Shown here: positions 8,732-16,510 of the stretch, in pieces
How positions within the stretch are numbered: the first letter of the stretch is position 1
Layout: each line of letters starts with the position of its first letter
From: Candidatus Omnitrophota bacterium
GTDB lineage: Bacteria; Omnitrophota; Gorgyraeia; Zapsychrales; Fredricksoniimonadaceae
Assembly (NCBI GenBank): GCA_903860135.1
Contig: CAIOPG010000009.1
Span: 1 to 37,915 of the forward strand
DNA: 37,915 nucleotides
Direction: 5' to 3'
Made by a program: the position numbers and the translations under genes
The notes under the pieces: model-generated
What the model saw: only the letters and a program-made list of their open reading frames with translations
Database searches by the model: none
Told to the model about the DNA's origin: nothing

Positions 8732-8774
8732 TTCACATCCACGCCACACGTTGTTCATAGCCATGGTTTAGACT
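8732..8774 (+). promoter_or_regulatory. Pho-box-like promoter (P2) of the 122-residue gene
   Basis: TTCACAT (8732-8738), then the weaker direct repeat ACGCCAC-N4-TGTTCAT (8741-8758), then 10 bp and TAGACT (8769-8774). Spacing is the same to the base as P1 (TTCACAY to -10 box = 37 bp). The AAGGAG of the next gene follows 10 bp after the -10 box, so the untranslated leader is very short. Confidence 0.45.
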
Positions 8775-8796
8775 CTTTGATAGAAAGGAGTTGGCT

Positions 8797-9165
8797 ATGA
8801 GTACAAACAGGATGATCAAAAACAGGATCAACAGATTTTTTGAAATGGAGGCGCCGCGCGGGCGTGGTCGATTTTATGACGACGCTTTACAAATAAAAAG
8901 GCCCTCGGTGAGGATGGCAATGAAAAAAATGGATATGGAGCTGTTAAATAACAGTAAGGTCCGCCGGGAGATCGAGCGTTACAAGTGGATCGAGAGCGAG
9001 AAGTTCGGGCGTGATATCGGCATGGACAGGGCCAGTTGCGAATGGCTTGCGTTATATGCTGATGCCTGGCAGAAGGTTCATGGGCCCAGCAAGCGTTCGG
9101 TCGGTAAGGTAAAGAGGGGTGTTGCAAAAGTTCACACGGATGTAACATTGCTGTCATCGTCCTGA
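8797..9165 (+). CDS. Small basic protein, unknown function (122 aa)
   Basis: I do not recognise the family. The product is soluble, with no signal peptide or membrane helix, and is rich in Arg and Lys. A helical centre (residues ~45-90) contains SKVRREIERYKWIESEKFG and a WLALYADAW segment, and the tail is basic (KRSVGKVKRGVAKV). The start is ATG 8797, with AAGGAG 6 nt upstream; a TTG at 8791 would be a poorer choice. It lies between the giant gene and the porin-pst genes on the same strand, with its own Pho-box-like promoter. The Pho box of the next operon overlaps its last codons. A role in the phosphate response is inference from position only. Confidence 0.75.
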   Translation: MSTNRMIKNRINRFFEMEAPRGRGRFYDDALQIKRPSVRMAMKKMDMELLNNSKVRREIERYKWIESEKFGRDIGMDRASCEWLALYADAWQKVHGPSKRSVGKVKRGVAKVHTDVTLLSSS

Positions 9166-9184
9166 CATATTTATTAACTATCAT
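9131..9184 (+). promoter_or_regulatory. Pho box and promoter (P3) of the porin-pst operon
   Basis: CTGTCAT-CGTC-CTGACAT (9151-9168) is close to the textbook PhoB box (two CTGTCAT repeats, 11-bp period). It is followed after exactly 10 bp by TATCAT (9179-9184). Two weaker units, TTCACAC (9131) and GTAACAT (9142), also 11 bp apart, lie upstream. The box overlaps the 3' end of the preceding gene. This is the strongest of the three sites. Confidence 0.8.
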
Positions 9185-9236
9185 AGAAACAAAAGGCCCA
9201 TGGGGGTCTGATCAAGCCAGAAAACAAGGAGAACGT

Positions 9237-10520
9237 ATGAGAAAAGGATTATGGGCAAGTATGGTGTTGTTGGGAGTGGCATTGATCGGCGGGATGCCCG
9301 TGGTTCATGCCGGAGAGGTTGATCTTCTTGTGCAGAAACTCGTCGAGAAGGGTGTCCTTTCCTCCAATGAGGGGCAAATTTTGCTTGATGAGACCAAGCA
9401 GGATGTTGCCAAACAGAACGCCAAGGGCACCAATGATGCGCTTCCGGCCTGGGTTCAGACCACAAAGATCAAGGGTGATGTACGGCTTCGCTATCAAACA
9501 CAACAGCGTGAAGCGGGCACAACGCGCAATCGCGGGCGTATCCGTTACCGCCTGGGCTTCGAAACCAAACCCAATGACCAGGTTTTGGTCGGCGCGGGAC
9601 TTTCCGGTGCGGAAAAGAGCTCCACGGTTGATGATGCCCGTTCTACCAATACAACCATGATGAATACTTTTGACCGCGGCCCGATCCGTCTGGATTATGC
9701 TTATGCCGAGTATAAGCCTAACAGCGAGCTTCGCTTGATCGGCGGTAAGTATAACGGGTTGTCCAAGGATTATTTGTGGTATACAACGGACATGATGTGG
9801 GATTCTGACATCAATCAGGAAGGTGCTTCGGCGCATGTGGATTTGAAAGATGTGCTCGCTGGCGATGTTTTCTTCAATTCAGGTTACTGGGTGCTCGGCG
9901 AATCCAGTACGGCAGCATCAGATCTGGGGATGTATTATGGTCAGGCAGGTATGGTTTTCTCGCCAGATCCCGTGCAGATCAAACTTGCCGGTACATTTTA
10001 CAGTTTCATCAATGATGATACAGGGACGTTATTGAGCGGTCGCGCTTCGGGTAATACCATCACTGGCGCTGGCACCGTGCTAAGTCCCTATAAATATGCC
10101 TATGATTTTGGTAAAATCCTTGCAGGTTCTGCCGAAGCTATTTATAGTTTCCCGGCAGAAACATCATCTCCGATCAAAATGGCCGGGGTGTTTGGTGATT
10201 ATGTTCTTAATACGGATCCATCCAAAGACAAGGCTGGTTATGCCGCCGGGGTCAAGTTTGGTTATCCCAAAGTGGCTGTAAAAGGCGATTGGCAGTTCAA
10301 GTATCAGTATGTGCAGTTGGCCAAAGATGCCTGGTATGATTCTTTGCCGGATTCCGACCGTTACAGCGGCAATACGAACATCAAGGGCAATGAATTGCTC
10401 CTTGATATCGGGCTTGCGAAGAATGTTTCGCTGGGGCTGGATTATTACCGTTCAGATGTCCTGAGAGGGACAAAGTTGCCGGAAAGTGTTTTTCAGGCTG
10501 ATATCAACATGAAGTTCTAA
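9237..10520 (+). CDS. Putative outer-membrane porin (Porin_5-like beta-barrel)
   Basis: A 427-residue protein with a cleavable signal peptide (MRKGLWASMVLLGVALIGG, cut near VHA|GE) and a short helical N-terminal region (residues ~26-60). A barrel-like region follows, with alternating strands beginning KIKGDVRLRYQTQQRE and RIRYRLGFETKPND and ending in a terminal phenylalanine (ADINMKF), the usual signal for barrel assembly. It resembles the putative porins grouped in Pfam Porin_5. Position directly behind the best Pho box and before pstS suggests phosphate or polyanion diffusion through the outer membrane, as with PhoE and OprP, though those are different families. AAGGAG sits before the ATG. 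Confidence 0.8.
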   Translation: MRKGLWASMVLLGVALIGGMPVVHAGEVDLLVQKLVEKGVLSSNEGQILLDETKQDVAKQNAKGTNDALPAWVQTTKIKGDVRLRYQTQQREAGTTRNRGRIRYRLGFETKPNDQVLVGAGLSGAEKSSTVDDARSTNTTMMNTFDRGPIRLDYAYAEYKPNSELRLIGGKYNGLSKDYLWYTTDMMWDSDINQEGASAHVDLKDVLAGDVFFNSGYWVLGESSTAASDLGMYYGQAGMVFSPDPVQIKLAGTFYSFINDDTGTLLSGRASGNTITGAGTVLSPYKYAYDFGKILAGSAEAIYSFPAETSSPIKMAGVFGDYVLNTDPSKDKAGYAAGVKFGYPKVAVKGDWQFKYQYVQLAKDAWYDSLPDSDRYSGNTNIKGNELLLDIGLAKNVSLGLDYYRSDVLRGTKLPESVFQADINMKF

Positions 10521-10526
10521 GCAGGC

Positions 10527-10560
10527 ATGCCGGGGTGGTTCTGTGAGGCTGCCCCGGCAT
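10527..10560 (+). other. Intercistronic hairpin between porin and pstS
   Basis: ATGCCGGGG (10527-10535) pairs perfectly with CCCCGGCAT (10552-10560). No U-run follows, so it is probably not a full terminator. It may protect the 3' end of the porin message or lower read-through. Confidence 0.6.
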
Positions 10561-10590
10561 ATTCTTCTAATAAAATTTGAAGGAGAAAAT

Positions 10591-11463
10591 ATGAAATTGA
10601 TATCGCAGTTGACCATGGTCCTGTCGGGCCTTGTGGTGATGGCCGGTGCGGCGTCAGCGGAAATGATCCAGATCAAGGGGTCGGATACAACGATCAATCT
10701 CTCCCAGAAACTGGCGGAGATTTACATGCAACAAAATCCGGGTGTCAAGATTTCTGTTACTGGTGGCGGGTCGGGCACGGGGATCGCGGCGCTCATCAAC
10801 AAGAAATGCAGCATTGCTAATTCTTCCAGGGCGATCAATGCCAAGGAAATGGAAAGTGCCACGACCGCAGGTGTATCGCCAACGCGCATTGTTATCGCCA
10901 TTGATGGGTTAAGTGTTGTTGTCAATGCTGGCAATACGGTTAACAAGCTCACCGTCGAGCAGATCGGCAAGATATACCGTGGTGACGTCAAGAACTGGTC
11001 TGAAGTGGGCGGCGCGGATATGCCGATCAATCTGTATGGCCGGCAGTCTAATTCCGGGACATACGGATTTTTCAGAGAAGTTGTTCTCAAAGGAGAATAT
11101 TCTTCTAAAATGAACAGCATGAACGGCAGTTCCCAGATCGTTGAAGCGGTCAAGGCGGATCCTTCGGGCATTGGATATGTGGGTGTCGGTTATGTGAAGA
11201 GTGCGATCGGGATCAATGTGGTTGAAGTGGCTTTTACGGCTAATGGGACGTACAAAAGCCCCTTAGACAAGCAGGCCGTCGAAGCGGGAACGTATCCGAT
11301 CGCGCGTCCGTTGTATCAGTATGTTAATGGGACGCCCTCGGGTGAATCCAAGAAGCTCCTGCAGTTCGAGTTGAGCGATGAAGGTCAGAAGATCGTCGAA
11401 GAAGAGGGGTTCTATACGATTGCTGAAGAATATAAGGTCCAGAACGCTAAGAGTGGATTATAA
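10591..11463 (+). CDS. pstS: Phosphate ABC transporter substrate-binding protein PstS
   Basis: A 290-residue periplasmic phosphate-binding protein, with a signal peptide of about 24 residues (MKLISQLTMVLSGLVVMAGAASA). The PstS-type core starts IQIKGSDTTINLSQKLAE, followed by GGGSGTGIAALI and SNSGTYGFFREVVL, whose Ser, Gly and Thr main-chain and side-chain groups bind phosphate. A longer frame from 10543 exists, but ATG 10591 has GAAGGAG 5 nt upstream and starts the signal peptide. It heads pstSCAB-phoU; a strong hairpin separates it from pstC, fitting the need for excess binding protein. Confidence 0.95.
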   Translation: MKLISQLTMVLSGLVVMAGAASAEMIQIKGSDTTINLSQKLAEIYMQQNPGVKISVTGGGSGTGIAALINKKCSIANSSRAINAKEMESATTAGVSPTRIVIAIDGLSVVVNAGNTVNKLTVEQIGKIYRGDVKNWSEVGGADMPINLYGRQSNSGTYGFFREVVLKGEYSSKMNSMNGSSQIVEAVKADPSGIGYVGVGYVKSAIGINVVEVAFTANGTYKSPLDKQAVEAGTYPIARPLYQYVNGTPSGESKKLLQFELSDEGQKIVEEEGFYTIAEEYKVQNAKSGL

Positions 11464-11483
11464 TCACAGGTAACCCTTACTTT

Positions 11484-11525
11484 TAGTAGAGGGAAGGTCG
11501 ATATGTTACGGCCTTCCCTCTACTA
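11484..11525 (+). other. Perfect 14-bp hairpin between pstS and pstC
   Basis: TAGTAGAGGGAAGG (11484-11497) and CCTTCCCTCTACTA (11512-11525) are exact complements around a 14-nt loop. There is no U-run. The pstC ATG lies 7 nt after the stem, with no ribosome site between. It probably terminates part of the transcripts or protects the pstS message, giving more PstS than PstCAB. Confidence 0.75.
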
Positions 11526-11532
11526 ACATCTT

Positions 11533-12414
11533 ATGCAAAGAAGACATAAAGAAAAATTGATCGAACTGATATTCCTTTTCAACGGGGTCCTTGTTGTGCT
11601 GGTCCTTGCCGGGATATTCCTTTTGCTGTTAAAGAATGCCCTTCCGGCTTTCAAAGAAGTCAGCGTGGTTCATTTCTTGACCAAGCCTATCTGGAATCCT
11701 GATGCGTATGACCAGGCAACCTACGGGCTCCTGCCCATGCTGGTTTCTACCCTGATGGTGACATTGGGTTCTCTGGTTGTGGCGATCCCATTAGGTGTCG
11801 GTACGGCGGCGTATTTATCTGATGTGGCCAGTCCGCGGGTGCGTGAGATCGCCAAGCCGGTGGTCGAGATACTGGCAGGTATTCCATCGGTTGTCGTCGG
11901 CTTTCTCGGGATCGTCCTTCTGGGACCGGTCATTTCGAAATTGACGGGCTCTTACAACGGGCTCAACGCACTCAATGGTTCGATCTTGTTGGCGGTAATG
12001 GCACTGCCTACGATCATCAGCCTTTCCGAAGATGCTTTGGCCAGTGTGCCACGCGCGTATGAAGAAGCGTCCCTCGCGCTCGGAGCCAACCGGTGGGAAA
12101 CAGTGCTGCGCGTCAAGATCCCGGCGGCGGCCTCAGGGATCCTGGCCGCCTGCATGCTTGGGATGGGGCGTGCCATTGGAGAGACCATGACAGTTTTAAT
12201 GGCCACCGGCAATGCAGCGGAATTCCCGCGCAGTTTTCTTGGCCCGGTCAAGACCATGACGTCAACGATCGCCATTGAACTGGGAGAAGTGGCGTATTAT
12301 ACAACTCATTTCCATATGCTGTTTGCCGTCGGTCTGATGCTCTTTATTATCACATTTATTATCAACTTGTGCGCGGACATGATCTTTCACCGGCATACAC
12401 GGGGGCTGGCATGA
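11533..12414 (+). CDS. pstC: Phosphate ABC transporter permease PstC
   Basis: A 293-residue inner-membrane permease with six predicted helices. It has the family pattern GLLPMLVSTLMVTLGSL, ILAGIPSVVVGFLG and the coupling-helix EAA motif EEASLALGANRWETVLRVKIP that contacts PstB. No Shine-Dalgarno sequence is visible before ATG 11533, since the intergenic hairpin fills that space. Translation may be weak or depend on the hairpin. It overlaps pstA by ATGA. Confidence 0.95.
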   Translation: MQRRHKEKLIELIFLFNGVLVVLVLAGIFLLLLKNALPAFKEVSVVHFLTKPIWNPDAYDQATYGLLPMLVSTLMVTLGSLVVAIPLGVGTAAYLSDVASPRVREIAKPVVEILAGIPSVVVGFLGIVLLGPVISKLTGSYNGLNALNGSILLAVMALPTIISLSEDALASVPRAYEEASLALGANRWETVLRVKIPAAASGILAACMLGMGRAIGETMTVLMATGNAAEFPRSFLGPVKTMTSTIAIELGEVAYYTTHFHMLFAVGLMLFIITFIINLCADMIFHRHTRGLA

Positions 12415-13277
12415 AGATCAAGGTCAAACGCATCAAGGAGATCCTTGGGTTTGGCGTCCTGCATGTGTGCATGCTGTGTGTCCTGATGATCCTGGCCGTT
12501 ATTGTGTATGACATTGTGTCCAAGGGTTCGGGGGTCATTTCCTGGGATTTCCTGACCAAACCTCCGGTTGACGGCATGACCAAGGGCGGTATTTTCCCTG
12601 CCATTTTGGGGACTTTCTTTGTGACGCTCATGACGGCGGTATTGGCGGTGCCGCTGGGCATGGGGTGTGCCATTTATTTGAATGAATACGCCCGTGATGA
12701 CGGGCTAACACGGTTCATCCGCCTTTCGATCCGCAATCTTTCGGGTGTACCGTCCATTGTCTTCGGCCTTTTTGGTGTGGCGCTTTTTGTGGATGCGTGT
12801 CATTTTGGAACATCGATCCTGTCGGCAGGGGCGACGCTCGGGCTTATGACATTACCGCTGACGATCACGGCCAGTGAAGAAGCACTTAAAACCGTACCGC
12901 GCTCATACCGCGAAGGGGCGCTGGCACTCGGAGCGACGAAATGGCAGGCGATACGTTATAATGTGTTGCCTTTGGCTATTCCGGGGATATTGACAGGGAT
13001 GATCCTGGGCCTTTCCCGTGCGGCGGGCGAGACAGCACCGATCCTGTTCACAGGGGCGGCCTTCTTTCTGCCCGATGTCCCTAATTCGATCTTGAGCCAG
13101 TTCATGGCTTTGCCCTATCATTTATATATCATGTCGACCCAGCACCATAATATCGCGTTGGTCAGGCCGATCGCTTACGGGACGGCACTGGTGTTGATCG
13201 TGCTTGTTTTTTTGATGAACCTGGTAGCGGTCATCATCCGTTATCGTCTGAGGAAAAAAGGAAATGCGCATGGATAA
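12411..13277 (+). CDS. pstA: Phosphate ABC transporter permease PstA
   Basis: A 288-residue permease paired with PstC. It has a hydrophobic helix at residues ~10-35, then [22 protein letters not shown], the [14 protein letters not shown] segment and the EAA-type loop [21 protein letters not shown]. The start ATG 12411 overlaps the pstC stop (ATGA), which suggests translational coupling. An in-frame GTG upstream at 12369 is rejected because it would lie deep within pstC. It imports phosphate across the inner membrane with PstB supplying energy. Confidence 0.95.
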   Translation: MKIKVKRIKEILGFGVLHVCMLCVLMILAVIVYDIVSKGSGVISWDFLTKPPVDGMTKGGIFPAILGTFFVTLMTAVLAVPLGMGCAIYLNEYARDDGLTRFIRLSIRNLSGVPSIVFGLFGVALFVDACHFGTSILSAGATLGLMTLPLTITASEEALKTVPRSYREGALALGATKWQAIRYNVLPLAIPGILTGMILGLSRAAGETAPILFTGAAFFLPDVPNSILSQFMALPYHLYIMSTQHHNIALVRPIAYGTALVLIVLVFLMNLVAVIIRYRLRKKGNAHG

Positions 13278-14031
13278 AAAGATCAGGATGAAAGCCAGGA
13301 AAGTTGAATTCTTTTACGGGACAACGCAGATCCTGCACGGGATCGACCTGGATATTTTTGAAAATAATGTGACCGCGATCATCGGCCCGTCAGGATGCGG
13401 CAAATCAACGTTCATTCGCCTTTTAAATCGCATGCATGAACTTGTCCCGAGTGCTAGGCTCAAAGGGGAGATAACCTTAGACGGCAAGAGCATCACGTCT
13501 GCCGATGTTGATCCGGTGGAGATCCGCCGGAAAGTCGGGATGGTTTTTCAAAAACCCAATCCTTTCCCCAAAAGCATTTTTGAGAATGTTGCTTATGGGC
13601 TTGAAGTGAATGGTGTGAAAGACCGTCATTTCATTGAAGACAGGGTGGTGAGCTCGCTCAAGAAGGCAGCCTTGTGGCAGGAAGTTGAAAAACGACTGCA
13701 TGACAGTGCTTTGAGTTTATCAGGCGGGCAGCAGCAGCGGCTGTGCATTGCCCGATGCCTGGCCATTGAGCCGGAAGTGATCCTGTTCGATGAACCTTGC
13801 GCATCGCTGGACCCGATCTCAACGCACAAGGTCGAAGAGCTTATTCTTGAATTGAAAAAAGATTATACGATCGTGATCGTGACGCATAACATGCAGCAGG
13901 CCGCGCGTGTTTCTGATCACACAGGATTCTTTTATATGGGGAAACTGGTAGAATTTGGTCGTACCGAGGACATGTTCACCCGTCCTCGTGAAAAACGCAC
14001 CGAGGATTACATCACCGGTCGATTTGGTTGA
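13264..14031 (+). CDS. pstB: Phosphate ABC transporter ATP-binding protein PstB
   Basis: A 255-residue ABC ATPase. Walker A is GPSGCGKST (residues 41-49), the PstB-typical [21 protein letters not shown] follows, the signature LSGGQQQR is at 152-159, Walker B is [13 protein letters not shown] from ~173, and the H-loop is IVIVTHNM. It energises PstCA and helps signal phosphate sufficiency. The start is either ATG 13264 (AGGA 9 nt upstream) or ATG 13270 (AAGGA 7 nt upstream). Both overlap the end of pstA. The product differs by two residues. Confidence 0.96.
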   Translation: MRMDKKIRMKARKVEFFYGTTQILHGIDLDIFENNVTAIIGPSGCGKSTFIRLLNRMHELVPSARLKGEITLDGKSITSADVDPVEIRRKVGMVFQKPNPFPKSIFENVAYGLEVNGVKDRHFIEDRVVSSLKKAALWQEVEKRLHDSALSLSGGQQQRLCIARCLAIEPEVILFDEPCASLDPISTHKVEELILELKKDYTIVIVTHNMQQAARVSDHTGFFYMGKLVEFGRTEDMFTRPREKRTEDYITGRFG

Positions 14032-14093
14032 TCTGTTTTGATGTAGGCGCAGACCCATGTATCTGCCCTCTAATAAAATCAAGGAGAACGAAG

Positions 14094-14759
14094 ATGGGAC
14101 GGCATTTCCGAGAAGAGCTGGAACAACTAAACAGTGATATTCTAAAGATGGACGCCTTGGTTGAAGAATCGGTGGCCAAGGCCATTACCGCCCTGCGTGA
14201 CCGTGATCCAAAGGCCGCACAGGCGGTCATTGACAATGACACCCGTGTCGATGAAATGGAACTTGTGATCGACGAGCGTTGCCTGGACCTGATCGCCCGT
14301 TACCAGCCCATGGCCAGCGACCTTCGGTTCATCACAACCGGGATGCGCCTTAACGGCGAACTGGAGCGCATTGCCGATATCGCGGTTGATATCGCCGAGC
14401 GTGTTATTTTCATGGCCGGCGAACCGCTCTTGAAGCCGCTGGTCGATATCCCGCGCTTGACGGCTGTGGCCCAGAAAATGGTCAAGATGGCCATTGATGC
14501 TTTCATCGCCCGCGACAGCGCCATCGCCAAACAAGTCCTTCGCCTGGACCCCGAGGCCGATAGCCTGCGCGATGCCATTCACAAGGAACTTGTCGAGGAA
14601 TACATGATCAAGGATCCTTCCACAACCCCGCGCGCCGTCCAGTTGCTCTTGATAGCAAGATTCCTCGAACGCGTTTGTGACCATGCGACCTATATTGCGG
14701 AAGATGTCATCTATATGGTCAATGCCGAGGTGGTGAAACATCATCCTGAACGCTTATAA
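14094..14759 (+). CDS. phoU: Phosphate signalling regulator PhoU
   Basis: A 221-residue all-helical protein made of two PhoU repeats: E-L-x-x-L-x-x-D-I-L-K-M at the start, then LIARYQPMASDLRFITTGMRLNGELERIADIA in the first repeat and LLIARFLERVCDHATYIAEDVIYM in the second. The E/D-rich helices bind metal. PhoU links Pst activity to the PhoR/PhoB system and limits phosphate uptake. Start ATG 14094 has AAGGAG 7 nt upstream. It is the last gene of the pst group; no PhoR or PhoB gene is in the window. Confidence 0.95.
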   Translation: MGRHFREELEQLNSDILKMDALVEESVAKAITALRDRDPKAAQAVIDNDTRVDEMELVIDERCLDLIARYQPMASDLRFITTGMRLNGELERIADIAVDIAERVIFMAGEPLLKPLVDIPRLTAVAQKMVKMAIDAFIARDSAIAKQVLRLDPEADSLRDAIHKELVEEYMIKDPSTTPRAVQLLLIARFLERVCDHATYIAEDVIYMVNAEVVKHHPERL

Positions 14760-14930
14760 TTCTTTTTATTTAATTTTTAGTTCATATATTTTTTGTGTTA
14801 AAGTTTTTAATGAAACGGGTTTAGTTTGTACCTGAGACGTCTATTATGGTTGATACTGTTTGCATAAAAAGACGCGCCAAACGATCCTGGACTGAAATAG
14901 TCTTCCTTAAAAATATTTGGACAGAAGTTT
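14760..14930 (+). other. AT-rich spacer after phoU
   Basis: 171 bp with many T-runs and no hairpin before a U-run, so no clear terminator for the pst operon. I found no convincing -35/-10 pair for the next gene. The drop in GC begins here and continues through the following gene. Confidence 0.6.
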
Positions 14931-16499
14931 ATGTCTTTTTTTTCAAAATGGTTGAAAGATCAAAGAATACAACTTGTTATTCTGGTTTTTGTTGCCGCAG
15001 TTCCTCGCATCTTTTTCTTATTTAAACATCAGACTTTAACAGGGAATTCTGCGAGGAATGTCGTACAGGCTTTGCAGATCCTTCAACAACCGGCATTTCT
15101 CCCTAATTTTGATCCCAACTGTTCTGTTTTATATAATTATGCGCTGGCCGGTGTTTTATTCTTTTGGCGTGATCCGTTGATGGCACCAAAGTTTTTTACG
15201 CTAATATTCGGTGTATTATTGGTAATCCCTTTTTATGGAACAATAAAAAATTATTTCAATCAACGGATAGCATTTTACTCCAGTTTGCTTCTTGTTATTT
15301 GTCCCATCCATATTGTTCAAAGCAGTACCGTATCGTCAGATGCTGTTTATTATTTTTTTATTTTTATGGTGTTTTACTATTTATCCTGTAACACGCGCGC
15401 GCATTTCAGGTTCTCTAATTTGTTGCTTTCGGCTTTATGGTTTAATGTCGCCGCGCTATTACGGTTCGAAGCGTGGATATTTATACCATTTTTGTTTGTT
15501 GCTGTTTGGATCAGAAATAAAACGGCCTCTTATATTTATTGTATCCTTTTATTAATTGCCCCCTGTTTGTGGTTATGCTTAAATCAAGCATATCATCACA
15601 ATGCTTGGGTTACATTTCAAACCCCAGTCCTGACTGCCCGCGCACAAATCTTACTTGGGAGCGTTCCGTATGATCCCAGGTTATTCAGTTGGTTATTTGT
15701 TTTATATAAAAGTTTTGGTCTTACTATTGTTATAGGGGGATTGTCAGGTATTGTTCTAAGTATTTGGTCAAGAAAGAATTCTTTCCTTGCTGTATTTTTC
15801 TTGATAGGTTTTGTCACACTAACGGTTAATGCCTATGTCGGACGAATGTGGCATCATGAGCGTTACAGCATAATGTCGGGATTATTGCTGATCCCCTACG
15901 CGGTATACTTCATGTACCGCATCGCGATCTTCTTTAAAATAAAAAATTTATTATTCTTTTTGATGCTTTTGATATTTTCCATGATCGATATATGGCATAT
16001 TAAGTGTGCACCATCGTCAGCTATGCCGTGCATGTTGACCAGCGATCATATTTTTTACGAAGCGCAGTCCATAGGGGAATGGTTGCGCCATAACAGTTCA
16101 GCTAAGAATAAGATTATTTTGACCTCCGATCCGTATGATATTTATCCGCAAAACATCATGCTTCAAAGTGGTATCGCTTTCAGTAATTTCAGTATTATTG
16201 AAGGCCCGAGCCCTTTTTTGAATGCTCATCGAACGGCCACATCACCGTCGATAAATTCAATAGATCCTGATGTTTTGATCAATGAGATCAAAGGCGGCAA
16301 GTTTGAATATCTTGTACTGCATTCCAAAGGACTTGTTCAAGGGTTGCTGAAATTTGACCTGGATCAAAAAGAATTTGTATTTCACGATGTTAATCTTAAA
16401 GTGGTCTTTGAGCAGAAGACGGGACTTGATGCCAGATATTTGATCTATAGAATATCATCTATCCCTGCGCTTAATCCTGATGAGCATGTCATAAGGTGA
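14931..16499 (+). CDS. GT-C-type membrane glycosyltransferase (PMT/ArnT-like)
   Basis: A 522-residue protein with 10-12 hydrophobic segments from residue ~14 to ~355 and a soluble C-terminal third, the layout of lipid-linked-sugar-dependent GT-C transferases. NYALAGVLFFW and LRFEAWIFIPFLFVAVW are typical of the family. The first large loop (TLTGNSARN) has no Asp or Glu of the usual catalytic D/E motif, so activity or family placement is uncertain. By eye it is far more AT-rich (about 35-40% GC) than its neighbours, hinting at acquisition by transfer. It starts a cluster of sugar genes on the same strand; the substrate is unknown. Confidence 0.7.
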   Translation: MSFFSKWLKDQRIQLVILVFVAAVPRIFFLFKHQTLTGNSARNVVQALQILQQPAFLPNFDPNCSVLYNYALAGVLFFWRDPLMAPKFFTLIFGVLLVIPFYGTIKNYFNQRIAFYSSLLLVICPIHIVQSSTVSSDAVYYFFIFMVFYYLSCNTRAHFRFSNLLLSALWFNVAALLRFEAWIFIPFLFVAVWIRNKTASYIYCILLLIAPCLWLCLNQAYHHNAWVTFQTPVLTARAQILLGSVPYDPRLFSWLFVLYKSFGLTIVIGGLSGIVLSIWSRKNSFLAVFFLIGFVTLTVNAYVGRMWHHERYSIMSGLLLIPYAVYFMYRIAIFFKIKNLLFFLMLLIFSMIDIWHIKCAPSSAMPCMLTSDHIFYEAQSIGEWLRHNSSAKNKIILTSDPYDIYPQNIMLQSGIAFSNFSIIEGPSPFLNAHRTATSPSINSIDPDVLINEIKGGKFEYLVLHSKGLVQGLLKFDLDQKEFVFHDVNLKVVFEQKTGLDARYLIYRISSIPALNPDEHVIR

Positions 16500-16510
16500 T
16501 AAATCAGCCT

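Noticed and set aside
9249..9836. 195-codon minus-strand open frame within the porin gene
   Set aside because: Antisense to a gene with clear signal peptide and barrel pattern; no ribosome site.
14142..14744. 200-codon minus-strand open frame within phoU
   Set aside because: Antisense shadow of a clearly conserved phoU; composition effect only.
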